5,776 nucleotides of DNA. Origin: CAZTJA01 sp964613745 (lineage in GTDB: Bacteria; Desulfobacterota; Desulfomonilia; Desulfomonilales; Desulfomonilaceae). The stretch is taken from assembly GCA_964613745.1 (NCBI GenBank), contig CAZTJA010000156.1, forward strand, positions 1 to 5,776, given 5' to 3'. Shown here in pieces: positions 1 through 5,776 of the stretch (its first letter is position 1; every line of letters begins with the position of its first letter). Under the pieces are notes generated by a model. It ran no database searches and was not told the origin of the DNA. It saw only the letters and a list, made by a program, of their open reading frames with translations. The translations under genes and the position numbers were made by a program.

Positions 1-881
1 AGCGACTGTTGAACTTGTCTATGGACACCGACGGCTTCTACATGGAGGCTCACCCAAAACTCAGACCTGTGGATACCACTACCGGTGGAGTTTTTCTGGC
101 AGGCGCTGCTGAAGGTCCCAAAGATATTAAAGACTCCGTTACCCAGGCTTCTGCCGCTGCATCGAGGGCCAACATTCTTATGAGCAAGGGCGAAGTCCGT
201 ATTCCTGCCATTACTTCACGAATTGACCGTGACAAATGTACGGCTTGCGGACTTTGTGCGAAAGTCTGCCCGTATCATGCGATCGAAGGAAGCAAAGAGC
301 TTGGTTACTACAGAGTCATTGAAGCTGCATGCCAAGGCTGCGGAGCATGTGTGCCGGAATGCCGGTTCGGAGCTATCGATCAGACTCACTTCACGGAAGA
401 GCAAATCGTTAGCCAAATCGACTCGGCCTTAGCTTCCGATCCTGAACACAAGATTTTGGCTTTCGCCTGCAACTGGTGTTCCTATGCCGGAGCGGATTTC
501 GCCGGAGTATCCCGAATTCAGTATCCACACAATGTGCGCATCATTCGTACCATGTGTTCGGCGAGAGTTAACCCTGCATGGATCGAGAGAGCCTTCTTGA
601 AGGGTGTCGGTGCGGTTCTTGTTTCCGGGTGTCATCCAGCGGATTGTCATTACAACAATGCAAACCAACATACAGCGAGACGCGTTGAGCGTTACTGGAA
701 ACGTTTAGAAAAACTCGGCATCAACAAAGACAGACTTCGTTTAGCATGGGTATCTGCAGCTGAAGGTGCTCAATTTGCCAAAGTAATCAAGGAAATGGAA
801 ACAGGTCTCGCAAAAATTACTCCCGATCAAATTCGGGACACCATAGAAAAACTAAGCCGACCTCCTAAAAAGGCTGAATAA
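1..881 (+). CDS. hdrA: HdrA-MvhD fusion protein, C-terminal part (5' end outside window)
   Basis: This is the 3' part of a heterodisulfide reductase subunit A gene fused to an MvhD (hydrogenase delta) domain. The frame is open from base 3 with no stop, so the TTG at 9 is not a real start. Residues below count from base 9. Residues about 1-60 are the end of the HdrA FAD-binding fold, with the typical TTTGGVFLAGAAEGPKDI stretch. Two ferredoxin motifs follow: C77-C80-C83-C87 and C108-C111-C114-C118. From about residue 148 comes the MvhD/FlpD domain with C154, C157, C183, C208 and C213, which in the family bind a [2Fe-2S] cluster. Known role: HdrA is the flavin-bifurcating subunit, and MvhD passes electrons to it from a hydrogenase, formate dehydrogenase or similar enzyme. 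The donor is not visible here. The stop lies one base before hdrC. The family call is secure, but the N-terminal architecture is unknown. Confidence 0.93.
   Translation, partial: RLLNLSMDTDGFYMEAHPKLRPVDTTTGGVFLAGAAEGPKDIKDSVTQASAAASRANILMSKGEVRIPAITSRIDRDKCTACGLCAKVCPYHAIEGSKELGYYRVIEAACQGCGACVPECRFGAIDQTHFTEEQIVSQIDSALASDPEHKILAFACNWCSYAGADFAGVSRIQYPHNVRIIRTMCSARVNPAWIERAFLKGVGAVLVSGCHPADCHYNNANQHTARRVERYWKRLEKLGINKDRLRLAWVSAAEGAQFAKVIKEMETGLAKITPDQIRDTIEKLSRPPKKAE
870..873 (+). promoter_or_regulatory. Ribosome binding site for hdrC
   Basis: AAGG lies inside the last codons of the hdrA-mvhD gene, nine bases before the ATG at 883. It favours that start over the in-frame ATG at 892 and suggests translational coupling of the two genes. 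Confidence 0.5.
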
Positions 882-882
882 A

Positions 883-1347
883 ATGACGGTAATGAAAATA
901 TGGAAACACTTCCCGCGGGAGGACCTGTTCGAATGCTACCAGTGTGCCAGATGTACCGGTTCCTGCCCGGCGAAGGAGGTAGCTAACGCATATGGTCCGC
1001 GAGAGACGATTTTGAAGTGTCTTAATATGGGCCATGAAGAAGTGGCTGAGGACGAGAGAATCTGGTTGTGTTGCACGTGCAATGTTTGTGAGGACCGTTG
1101 TCCACAAAAGATTCCTATATCGGATCTGCTCGTTGCTCTGAAGAATTCCGCCGCCCGGAGAGGGAACATTCCTGCAAGACTCAGCATGGCATTGGAACTC
1201 CTCACCAAGACCGGACGGTCGATGATAGTACATCAGCTGGATGAAATGCGTGCACATCACGGACTTTCTCCCTTGCAACCTGCGCCTATCGATGAGATTC
1301 GGGAAATACTGAAAAGAAGCGGATTGGGTGAAGTCCTTGATCTATGA
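883..1347 (+). CDS. hdrC: Heterodisulfide reductase subunit C (HdrC), 4Fe-4S electron relay
   Basis: The 154-residue product has two complete CxxCxxCxxxCP motifs, C18-C21-C24-C28 and C63-C66-C69-C73, each expected to bind a [4Fe-4S] cluster. The spacing, the alpha-helical ferredoxin character (starting FECYQCARCTGSCP) and the WLCCTCNVCEDRCP stretch are typical of HdrC. Known role: it carries electrons from HdrA to the catalytic subunit HdrB in the cytoplasm. It starts one base after the hdrA-mvhD stop, and hdrB follows after 66 bases, so the order is A-C-B. An ATG at 892 (residue 4) is an alternative start that would change little. The protein has no membrane segment, so it belongs to the soluble HdrABC type and not to the membrane-bound HdrDE type. 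The call is secure from the motifs and the neighbours. Confidence 0.93.
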   Translation: MTVMKIWKHFPREDLFECYQCARCTGSCPAKEVANAYGPRETILKCLNMGHEEVAEDERIWLCCTCNVCEDRCPQKIPISDLLVALKNSAARRGNIPARLSMALELLTKTGRSMIVHQLDEMRAHHGLSPLQPAPIDEIREILKRSGLGEVLDL

Positions 1348-1362
1348 TTCACCGCGAATCAT
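1344..1362. repeat. Short perfect inverted repeat at the hdrC stop codon
   Basis: ATGATTC (1344-1350) and GAATCAT (1356-1362) form a 7-bp stem with a 5-base loop, and the stem includes the hdrC stop codon. No T-tract follows, so it does not look like an intrinsic terminator. It lies at the start of the 66-base hdrC-hdrB gap, the largest gap among the five plus-strand genes. It could stabilise or process mRNA, or be chance. Confidence 0.4.
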
Positions 1363-1402
1363 TAATTTGAGTACACACTTAACCGCCGATTAGACCTATT
1401 CT

Positions 1403-1407
1403 GAAGG
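1403..1407 (+). promoter_or_regulatory. Ribosome binding site for hdrB
   Basis: GAAGG lies six bases upstream of the ATG at 1414, close to ideal spacing. It supports that start and independent translation of hdrB after the 66-base gap. Confidence 0.65.
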
Positions 1408-1413
1408 TAAACT

Positions 1414-2307
1414 ATGAAATATGCTCTGTTTCTGGGATGCGCAATCCCCATAAAATATCCGGGTTTCGAAGCTGCAACACGACTTGTGTGCGAAAAATTA
1501 GGAATAGAGCTGGTTGACCTGCCGTTTACTTGCTGCCCACCGTCAACGAGCATGAAGTTGGTTCATTACGAGTCATGGCTTGCATTAGCGGCACGCAATC
1601 TGTGTTTGGCGGAAGAAGCAGGTCTGGATATCATTACGCTTTGTTCCGGATGCGTAAACACTTTGAAGGAGTCCAACCATATTCTCCGACATAGTGATGC
1701 GAAAAGACGCAAAGTAAACAAGATCCTCGAAGACCATAAGCACAAATTCGAGGGTTCGATCGAAGTGACTCATATTCTCGACGTATTGTATCAAGATGTT
1801 GTCGTAGAGCGATTGATCAGGGAAAAAACGAGAGATATTCCAATTCAGATTGGCTGTCATTACGGATGCCATTATTTCAGGCCTCCAAAAGTAATGTATC
1901 CTGGAGACCTTTCCGACGCAGAATCCTACGTTCCTGTTAAGATGGATCACCTTTTGTCGATTGTAGGAGTTGAGCCAAAAGAGTTTTCCCGCAAATTCTT
2001 GTGCTGCGGTTCGCCTTTGGGAGCGAATATGGATCAGGAAGCGGGATATGCCATAATGAGAGAAAAGCTCAACCACATTCGCGAAAGAGATATACAGGCC
2101 ATGTCGGTCATTTGTCCCTCCTGCTTTGAACAGTTCGACATGGGTCAGATCGTGCTGTCCAGAAAATCGAAGGACAAGGACAAAATACCAACTTTTTATC
2201 TTACCCAATTGATAGGATTGTCTCTAGGTCTGACTCCAAAAGATGTCGGGCTGGATGTTCACCGGATCAAAACAAAGAAATTGTTGGAAAGTGTCGGAAT
2301 TTCGTAA
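1414..2307 (+). CDS. hdrB: Heterodisulfide reductase subunit B (HdrB), catalytic subunit
   Basis: The 297-residue product contains two cysteine-rich CCG domains. The first set is C9, C40-C41, C77 and C80 (FLGC, TCCPPS, CSGC). The second is C152 (in GCHYGCH, with C148 nearby), C197-C198, C234 and C237 (LCCGSP, CPSC). The layout matches structurally studied methanogen HdrB, where these positions hold two noncubane [4Fe-4S] clusters that cleave the CoM-S-S-CoB disulfide. All ligand positions are present, so the protein should be active. Most bacteria lack CoM and CoB, so its substrate here is unknown. HdrC is the expected electron donor. The start at ATG 1414 is backed by a good ribosome binding site. 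The first domain has CCPP in place of the CCG of the family name, as I recall is usual in HdrB. The family call is very secure and the substrate is not. Confidence 0.94.
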   Translation: MKYALFLGCAIPIKYPGFEAATRLVCEKLGIELVDLPFTCCPPSTSMKLVHYESWLALAARNLCLAEEAGLDIITLCSGCVNTLKESNHILRHSDAKRRKVNKILEDHKHKFEGSIEVTHILDVLYQDVVVERLIREKTRDIPIQIGCHYGCHYFRPPKVMYPGDLSDAESYVPVKMDHLLSIVGVEPKEFSRKFLCCGSPLGANMDQEAGYAIMREKLNHIRERDIQAMSVICPSCFEQFDMGQIVLSRKSKDKDKIPTFYLTQLIGLSLGLTPKDVGLDVHRIKTKKLLESVGIS

Positions 2308-2355
2308 TCCCAAATGTCCTAGTAACAAAATTGAGAGGATTCGATTGGCGGAATT

Positions 2356-3222
2356 ATGACTGAAGAAAAGAAAAAAAGACTCACAAAAGAAGAGTTGGAG
2401 GATTTGCGGGAAGATCTGCTTATGGCGGACACACTAACCCGTATCGAAAACACCATAATGATTCTTTCCGGAAAAGGCGGTGTGGGAAAGAGTACCATTT
2501 CGGTGAATCTCGCCGCAGCACTGGCAGCTTCGGATCGTTCAGTTGGGTTACTGGACATCGATATTCACGGCCCAAGTGTTCCCACAATGTTGAAGCTTGA
2601 CGGTGCCGTTTCGCCGGGAACCACTTATCGAGGCATGCTGCCGGTCAGGTATAATGATAATTTGAAAGTAATGTCCGTTGAGTTCTTAATGAAAGATCAA
2701 GCGGATGAATCAATCATTTGGCGCGGACCCATGAAGCATCGACTCATTAAACAGTTCGTCTCCGAAGTGGATTGGGGAGATTTGGATTTCCTCATTGTCG
2801 ATGCGCCTCCAGGAACGGGGGATGAACCATTGTCGATTTGTCAAATGGCACCTCCCAGATCACAAGCCATAATTGTAACCACGCCGCAGCAAGTAGCTCT
2901 CAAAGACGTAAAAAAATCTATTCGATTCTGTCACAACCTTGAAATGCCGATTTTCGGCGTTGTCGAAAATATGAGTTCCTTCGTTTGCCCTGATTGTGGA
3001 AGCGTGCACGACATCTTCAAGAAAGGTGGGGGAGAGCAGTTGGCCCGGCAAACAGGGTTTCGATTTTTGGGCCGTGTACCGCTGGATCCTCGAATGGTTG
3101 TAGCGTCTGATGATGGAAAACCGTTTGTGTTGGAGTATCCGACCTCACCGGCAGCCGAGGCCTTCGATGAGATAGCGAAAAAATTGCTTATACTTTCACC
3201 GCAGCGGATGAGAAAACATTAA
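2356..3222 (+). CDS. Mrp/NBP35 family Fe-S cluster carrier P-loop ATPase
   Basis: The 288-residue product is a deviant Walker A ATPase: GKGGVGKST at 39-47 with signature lysine K40, DIDIHGPSVP at 67-76, and Walker B with D149 followed by APPGTGDEP. A CxxC pair (C211, C214, in FVCPDCG) sits near the C-terminus, the motif that bridges an Fe-S cluster across the dimer in this family. Known role: ATP-dependent carriers that transfer [4Fe-4S] clusters to target proteins in the cytoplasm. It lacks the N-terminal DUF59 domain of long Mrp proteins and the Cys-rich N-terminus of Nbp35, and has a short charged leader instead. It lies 48 bases after hdrB on the same strand, which suggests a role in maturing the Hdr complex. 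The start is not firmly fixed: GGCGGA is very close to the ATG at 2356 and GAGAGGA rather far, and M23 at 2422 is an alternative. Confidence 0.92.
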   Translation: MTEEKKKRLTKEELEDLREDLLMADTLTRIENTIMILSGKGGVGKSTISVNLAAALAASDRSVGLLDIDIHGPSVPTMLKLDGAVSPGTTYRGMLPVRYNDNLKVMSVEFLMKDQADESIIWRGPMKHRLIKQFVSEVDWGDLDFLIVDAPPGTGDEPLSICQMAPPRSQAIIVTTPQQVALKDVKKSIRFCHNLEMPIFGVVENMSSFVCPDCGSVHDIFKKGGGEQLARQTGFRFLGRVPLDPRMVVASDDGKPFVLEYPTSPAAEAFDEIAKKLLILSPQRMRKH

Positions 3223-3257
3223 TTACAATCTGATCTTTTATTTAGCGGGCATGGACA

Positions 3258-3965
3258 ATGATACCATTAAGAGATGCTAATCCTTCCGCCACCCCGCCGA
3301 TAGTCACCATTGTTCTCATCATCATCAATTCACTCGTATTTTTTTACCAGTTGTCCCTTGGGTCAGGGCTGCTGGACAGATTCATACTGCAATACGGCGT
3401 CACTCCGTATAGGTTCACCCATTTCGTTCAATTCCGAGGAGGCTTTTGGGACAATGCTCTAGTTCCGCTGTTCACTTCCATCTTTATGCATGGTGGGCTC
3501 ATGCATATTGTCGGGAATATGTGGTTTTTGTGGATATTCGGCGACAATGTTGAAGATCGACTAGGTCACGTAAAATTTCTTCTTTTTTACCTACTCTGCG
3601 GTATCGGAGCTTCTCTGATCCACATTTTCTTTCATCCGCTTTCAAAAATTCCCACCATCGGTGCAAGCGGCGCAATATCCGGAGTGTTAGGGGCGTATCT
3701 GGTAAGTTTCCCTCACGCTCGGATATACACTCTATTTATCATAATCATAATCATACGTTTTATTGAAGTTCCTGCTTTTTTGTTTTTGATTTTCTGGTTC
3801 GTGTTTCAGTTCATGAGCGGAACTTCTCAACTTGCAAGCGCTCAAGATACGGGCGGGGTTGCTTATTGGGCTCACATGGGAGGTTTTGTCCTAGGCATCA
3901 TCTTGTTGTTCCTGTTTCCCAAGAGTCCTAAGAGAACCACAATAGCCTGGCGCGAAAATAGATAA
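3258..3965 (+). CDS. Rhomboid family intramembrane serine protease
   Basis: The 235-residue product is almost wholly hydrophobic, with about six membrane helices, the size of a minimal bacterial rhomboid. The catalytic serine S137 lies in GASG (135-138), and the catalytic histidine H206 in AHMGG of the last helix. The oxyanion-region residues H78, H83 and N87 are in the FMHGGLMHIVGNMWFLWIFG stretch. It should therefore be an active protease that cuts transmembrane segments of other membrane proteins in the inner membrane. No extra soluble domain is present, so its substrate cannot be guessed. It follows the Mrp gene after 35 bases and is probably co-transcribed, but no functional link to Hdr is evident. 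The ribosome binding site is weak. The fifth helix has a run of six isoleucines encoded by a hexanucleotide repeat. The family call is secure. Confidence 0.93.
   Translation: MIPLRDANPSATPPIVTIVLIIINSLVFFYQLSLGSGLLDRFILQYGVTPYRFTHFVQFRGGFWDNALVPLFTSIFMHGGLMHIVGNMWFLWIFGDNVEDRLGHVKFLLFYLLCGIGASLIHIFFHPLSKIPTIGASGAISGVLGAYLVSFPHARIYTLFIIIIIIRFIEVPAFLFLIFWFVFQFMSGTSQLASAQDTGGVAYWAHMGGFVLGIILLFLFPKSPKRTTIAWRENR
3738..3755 (+). repeat. Three tandem copies of ATCATA inside the rhomboid gene
   Basis: The unit is in frame and codes for six consecutive isoleucines (residues 161-166) in a membrane helix. Gain or loss of a unit would keep the frame and change the helix by two residues. Confidence 0.7.
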
Positions 3966-4016
3966 TTCTTTTTGGGTTAGTCAATATAGGTAGTTGAGAG
4001 CAGATTCATGGAATGA

Positions 4017-4118
4017 AGCGTAGGCGCCCGCTTTCGATTCACCAACTTGTGTATCGAGGTAGCCCGTCCCCGATTACACGGTGGGGAAGTGGGACGGTGA
4101 ATCCGGGCGCCAAGCGCT
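4017..4118. other. Candidate structured RNA element with nested stems and possible pseudoknot
   Basis: Nested perfect inverted repeats are seen directly. From outside in they are: AGCG 4017-4020 with CGCT 4115-4118; GGCGCCCG 4023-4030 with CGGGCGCC 4104-4111; GATTCACC 4036-4043 with GGTGAATC 4096-4103; and GTGTATCG 4049-4056 with CGATTACAC 4071-4079 (one bulged base). The loop segment GTCCC 4066-4070 can also pair with GGGAC 4091-4095, which would make an H-type pseudoknot inside the composite outer stem. A structured non-coding RNA, a riboswitch-like aptamer or a mobile palindromic element would all fit. The strand is unknown because the repeats fold on either one. There is no T-tract next to it, so it is not a simple terminator. 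I do not recognise a known RNA family. Confidence 0.5.
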
Positions 4119-4128
4119 CTAAACGGAA

Positions 4129-4168
4129 TCGGGGAGCTGAACGGTTAAATTAGTTCATCTGACCCCGA
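4129..4168. other. Second hairpin next to the structured element
   Basis: TCGGGG (4129-4134) pairs with CCCCGA (4163-4168), and TGAAC (4138-4142) with GTTCA (4153-4157). An AG/CT pair between them brings the stem to about 13 bp with small interruptions and a 10-base A/T-rich loop. No T-tract follows. Its 5' arm, extended to AATCGGGG (4127-4134), is also complementary to CCCCGATT (4068-4075) in the upstream element, so the two pairings exclude each other. Confidence 0.5.
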
Positions 4169-4289
4169 CGGAGTTGCCTTGCAGATCCTTTGTCAAAAAG
4201 ATGGCGAAATACCAATTTTTTGATCCAAAATACTCACGAAATTTGCAGTTAAGCAAACGGATTGCATAAGTATTAGGCAAGTTCCGTGC

Positions 4290-4311
4290 CTCGCTCCGAC
4301 GCAAGGGCGAG
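4290..4311. repeat. Small G+C-rich hairpin in the right half of the intergenic region
   Basis: CTCGCTC (4290-4296) pairs with GGGCGAG (4305-4311) over 7 bp, counting one G-T wobble, with an 8-base loop. No T-tract follows on either strand, so a terminator role is doubtful. Confidence 0.3.
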
Positions 4312-4415
4312 AAGAAGAAATACCAAAGAAAGCAGTTTGTTAGTTTCAAGACAAACCCTTGTCGTTGATGAAAAGAGCCAATTATGGAAAAAATCCTATG
4401 GTTCTATGGTAAGAA

Positions 4416-5776
4416 TCACCGTGTCCGGGCGGATAATCGCAGGCGTGAGCAGGCCTTCAATAATTCCTTTCTAGCTGCTTGAAATTCTTGTTTGTTTCCA
4501 AATTCAGCATCAAAACGCATCCGAAGGTAAGCTTCGTTGAATTTTTCGTAATACGGCAATAATTCAGGATTCAACTTGATTTGATCCATGTTTCTTTCAT
4601 GCCAACTGTCTGGTTCCGAAACGAAGTGTTTTCTTCGTAAGTGATTCATCGTGGCTCTATAAGCATGACCGGGATCTGAATCAGTTCTTTTCCTAAAATA
4701 AAATGCAAGAAGTGGAATGCATATGAGGATGGTTGCCGGGCCAATCACCTTCACGTAAGTCGAGTATTCCTTAGGAAATGAAACAAGTCTCTTCAAATCG
4801 AAAAATGATAAGCTGCCGATGTTTTTAAGAAGCTCGAGTTGATCGGCACGATCAAAGTACACTACGTACTTTATCCAATTGTGTTCAAGGCTGTCGTACC
4901 AATCGGTCAAATATCGAACCCATTTCCTTTCAGCGATATCCCTGGAAGCGGGGGTAGGATCAAGAGTGGTCCATGTCTGATTGTCGAGAACCGCTTCTAC
5001 CCATGCGTGTGCTTTGGAAAACCTCACGAGAAATTCACCGGGATTGTCGGTAGGTTCCATTCCGGCAAAACCTTCCACAACGCGGGCGGAAATATTCAAG
5101 CTCCTCAGCATGAGAGTCAAAGCACCTGCGAAATACTCGCAATGACCTGAGCGGGTTTCGAAAAGGAAATGTTCAATTGGGTGTACACCTTCCGGAGGAG
5201 GTTCAACTTGCAAGGAATATTTATATTGGGACTTCAGCCGGGAGGCCAGAGTCAAAGCTTGTTCCTTCGGATTTGTTACGCCTGAGGACCATTGTTTAGC
5301 CAAAGCCTCTATCTTGGGAGTTATTCCGTCTCGACTGCGGTTTAGGTCCAATCTCTTGGGCGTTGCTTTGATCGGAGATAAATTTGTGCCGACTTGGTAT
5401 GAATCTGAAAACAGAAAAGCAGAATCGACTACGATTTCACCCTCACCGTTGATACTTAGTGGCCGCCCCCCTCTACCTTTTGCCCAGGCAGGGTTTCCGA
5501 ATGCATAAACAACATTAGACTGTAAACGATACGGACTGATGGAATACACAAACTTGGCATTTGTGGTTAAACCCAGAGCTGCAGATCTCACATTGGAAGC
5601 AGCTTGCCATGAATGGCCGTCCGTCTTTTCCAATACCCTTCCGCGAAAATACGGAGATTCCGGCAAATTACCCTTCACTTCATTTACAACAAAAGCTATG
5701 CGGCGCAACCCGGGCATGTTTACCATGTCCCTATAGGTGATTTTTTGATCGAGCCGACCGAGACCGCCGGCATTGG
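4416..5776 (-). CDS. TgpA-like membrane transglutaminase, C-terminal part (5' end outside window)
   Basis: The minus-strand frame stays open to the right edge (upstream residues read AGGLGRLDQKITYRD), so the Met codon at 5726-5724 is internal and the true start is off the window. Residues below count from that Met. The start of the visible part, with the FRGRVLEKTDGHSW stretch, resembles the extracytoplasmic region after the DUF3488 helices of TgpA proteins. The transglutaminase-like core has the full triad: C196 in SGHCEYFAG, H240 in AHAWVEA and D256 in LDPTPA. A membrane helix lies at about 325-344, followed by RKR and a charged tail (348-436) like the DUF4129 tail, with a PYYEKFNEAYLRMRF stretch. 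The core should face the periplasm or cell exterior. Family members are poorly understood and often sit with MoxR ATPase and DUF58 genes, which may lie beyond the right edge. It converges on the rhomboid gene and is a separate transcription unit. The family call is secure; the exact reaction is not known. Confidence 0.88.
   Translation of the reverse strand, partial: NAGGLGRLDQKITYRDMVNMPGLRRIAFVVNEVKGNLPESPYFRGRVLEKTDGHSWQAASNVRSAALGLTTNAKFVYSISPYRLQSNVVYAFGNPAWAKGRGGRPLSINGEGEIVVDSAFLFSDSYQVGTNLSPIKATPKRLDLNRSRDGITPKIEALAKQWSSGVTNPKEQALTLASRLKSQYKYSLQVEPPPEGVHPIEHFLFETRSGHCEYFAGALTLMLRSLNISARVVEGFAGMEPTDNPGEFLVRFSKAHAWVEAVLDNQTWTTLDPTPASRDIAERKWVRYLTDWYDSLEHNWIKYVVYFDRADQLELLKNIGSLSFFDLKRLVSFPKEYSTYVKVIGPATILICIPLLAFYFRKRTDSDPGHAYRATMNHLRRKHFVSEPDSWHERNMDQIKLNPELLPYYEKFNEAYLRMRFDAEFGNKQEFQAARKELLKACSRLRLSARTR

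Larger units (their letters stand above)
3966..4415. other. Convergent intergenic region, about 450 bases, no credible gene
   Basis: This gap separates the 3' ends of the rhomboid gene (plus) and the transglutaminase gene (minus). Short open frames are present, for example a 64-codon one on the minus strand at 4155-4349, but they show no recognisable protein features. The left half (about 4017-4168) is rich in G+C and dense in inverted repeats, unlike the A+T-rich right half (about 4172-4415). In the right half I see only a modest hairpin at 4290-4311 and a 7-bp A/T stem (TCAAAAA at 4193-4199, TTTTTGA at 4217-4223). I found no classical intrinsic terminator (strong hairpin plus T-tract) for either gene and no clear promoter. 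Confidence 0.75.

Noticed and set aside
9..26. TTG at 9 or ATG at 24 as the start of a short HdrA-like ferredoxin-MvhD protein.
   Set aside because: The residues encoded here are the end of the HdrA FAD domain and the frame is open to the edge, so the gene starts outside the window.
1585..2208. A 207-codon minus-strand open frame opposite hdrB.
   Set aside because: It lies wholly inside hdrB on the other strand, while hdrB has complete family motifs in its own frame. It is a shadow frame.
4023..4111. The large inverted repeat as a bidirectional terminator for the two convergent genes.
   Set aside because: No T-tract follows the stem on either strand, and the element begins about 60 bases past the rhomboid stop but about 300 bases past the tgpA stop. 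The internal stems are also more complex than a terminator needs.
4081..4145. Possible cobalamin riboswitch, from GGGGAAG, GGTGAATCCGG and CGGGGAGC segments in order.
   Set aside because: The conserved core (GCTGnCCCGCaACTGT-like segment) and a B12 box are missing, and no B12-related gene lies downstream on that strand. The GGTGAATC segment is better explained by its perfect pairing with 4036-4043.
4155..4349. A 64-codon minus-strand open frame in the intergenic region.
   Set aside because: It overlaps the second hairpin, has no domain or good ribosome binding site that I can see, and its composition is irregular. It is treated as chance.
5724..5726. The minus-strand ATG as the start of the transglutaminase gene.
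   Set aside because: The frame stays open upstream to the window edge with TgpA-like sequence, and the family has N-terminal membrane helices that are absent here. The gene is truncated by the window.

Overview
This window looks like a piece of chromosome from an anaerobic bacterium with moderate G+C. Shine-Dalgarno-like sites precede hdrC and hdrB, and a TgpA-type transglutaminase and a bacterial-style rhomboid protease sit beside soluble heterodisulfide-reductase (Hdr) genes. The phylum cannot be told from the sequence alone. Bacterial hdrABC sets occur in sulfate reducers, syntrophs and several uncultured lineages.

Bases 1-3965 carry five plus-strand genes that read like one operon: the 3' part of a fused hdrA-mvhD gene (start outside the window), hdrC, hdrB, an Mrp/NBP35-type Fe-S carrier ATPase, and a rhomboid intramembrane protease. 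The gaps are 1, 66, 48 and 35 bases. The first three genes encode a cytoplasmic electron-bifurcating complex. HdrA holds the flavin, the MvhD domain takes electrons from an unseen partner enzyme, HdrC relays them through two [4Fe-4S] clusters, and HdrB reduces a disulfide or similar substrate at noncubane [4Fe-4S] clusters. The Mrp ATPase could help supply Fe-S clusters to this cluster-rich complex. The rhomboid has no evident link to Hdr.

Bases 3966-4415 form a 450-base non-coding gap between convergent genes. Its left half is rich in nested inverted repeats. Bases 4017-4118 can fold into a multi-stem element with a possible H-type pseudoknot, and 4129-4168 into a second hairpin. An 8-base segment of the first element can instead pair with the 5' arm of the second hairpin, giving mutually exclusive folds. 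I do not recognise a known RNA family here. It is the least explained part of the window and the best candidate for something undescribed.

Bases 4416-5776 (minus strand) carry the 3' part of a TgpA-like membrane transglutaminase, with an intact Cys-His-Asp triad, one membrane helix and a cytoplasmic tail. Its start lies beyond the right edge.
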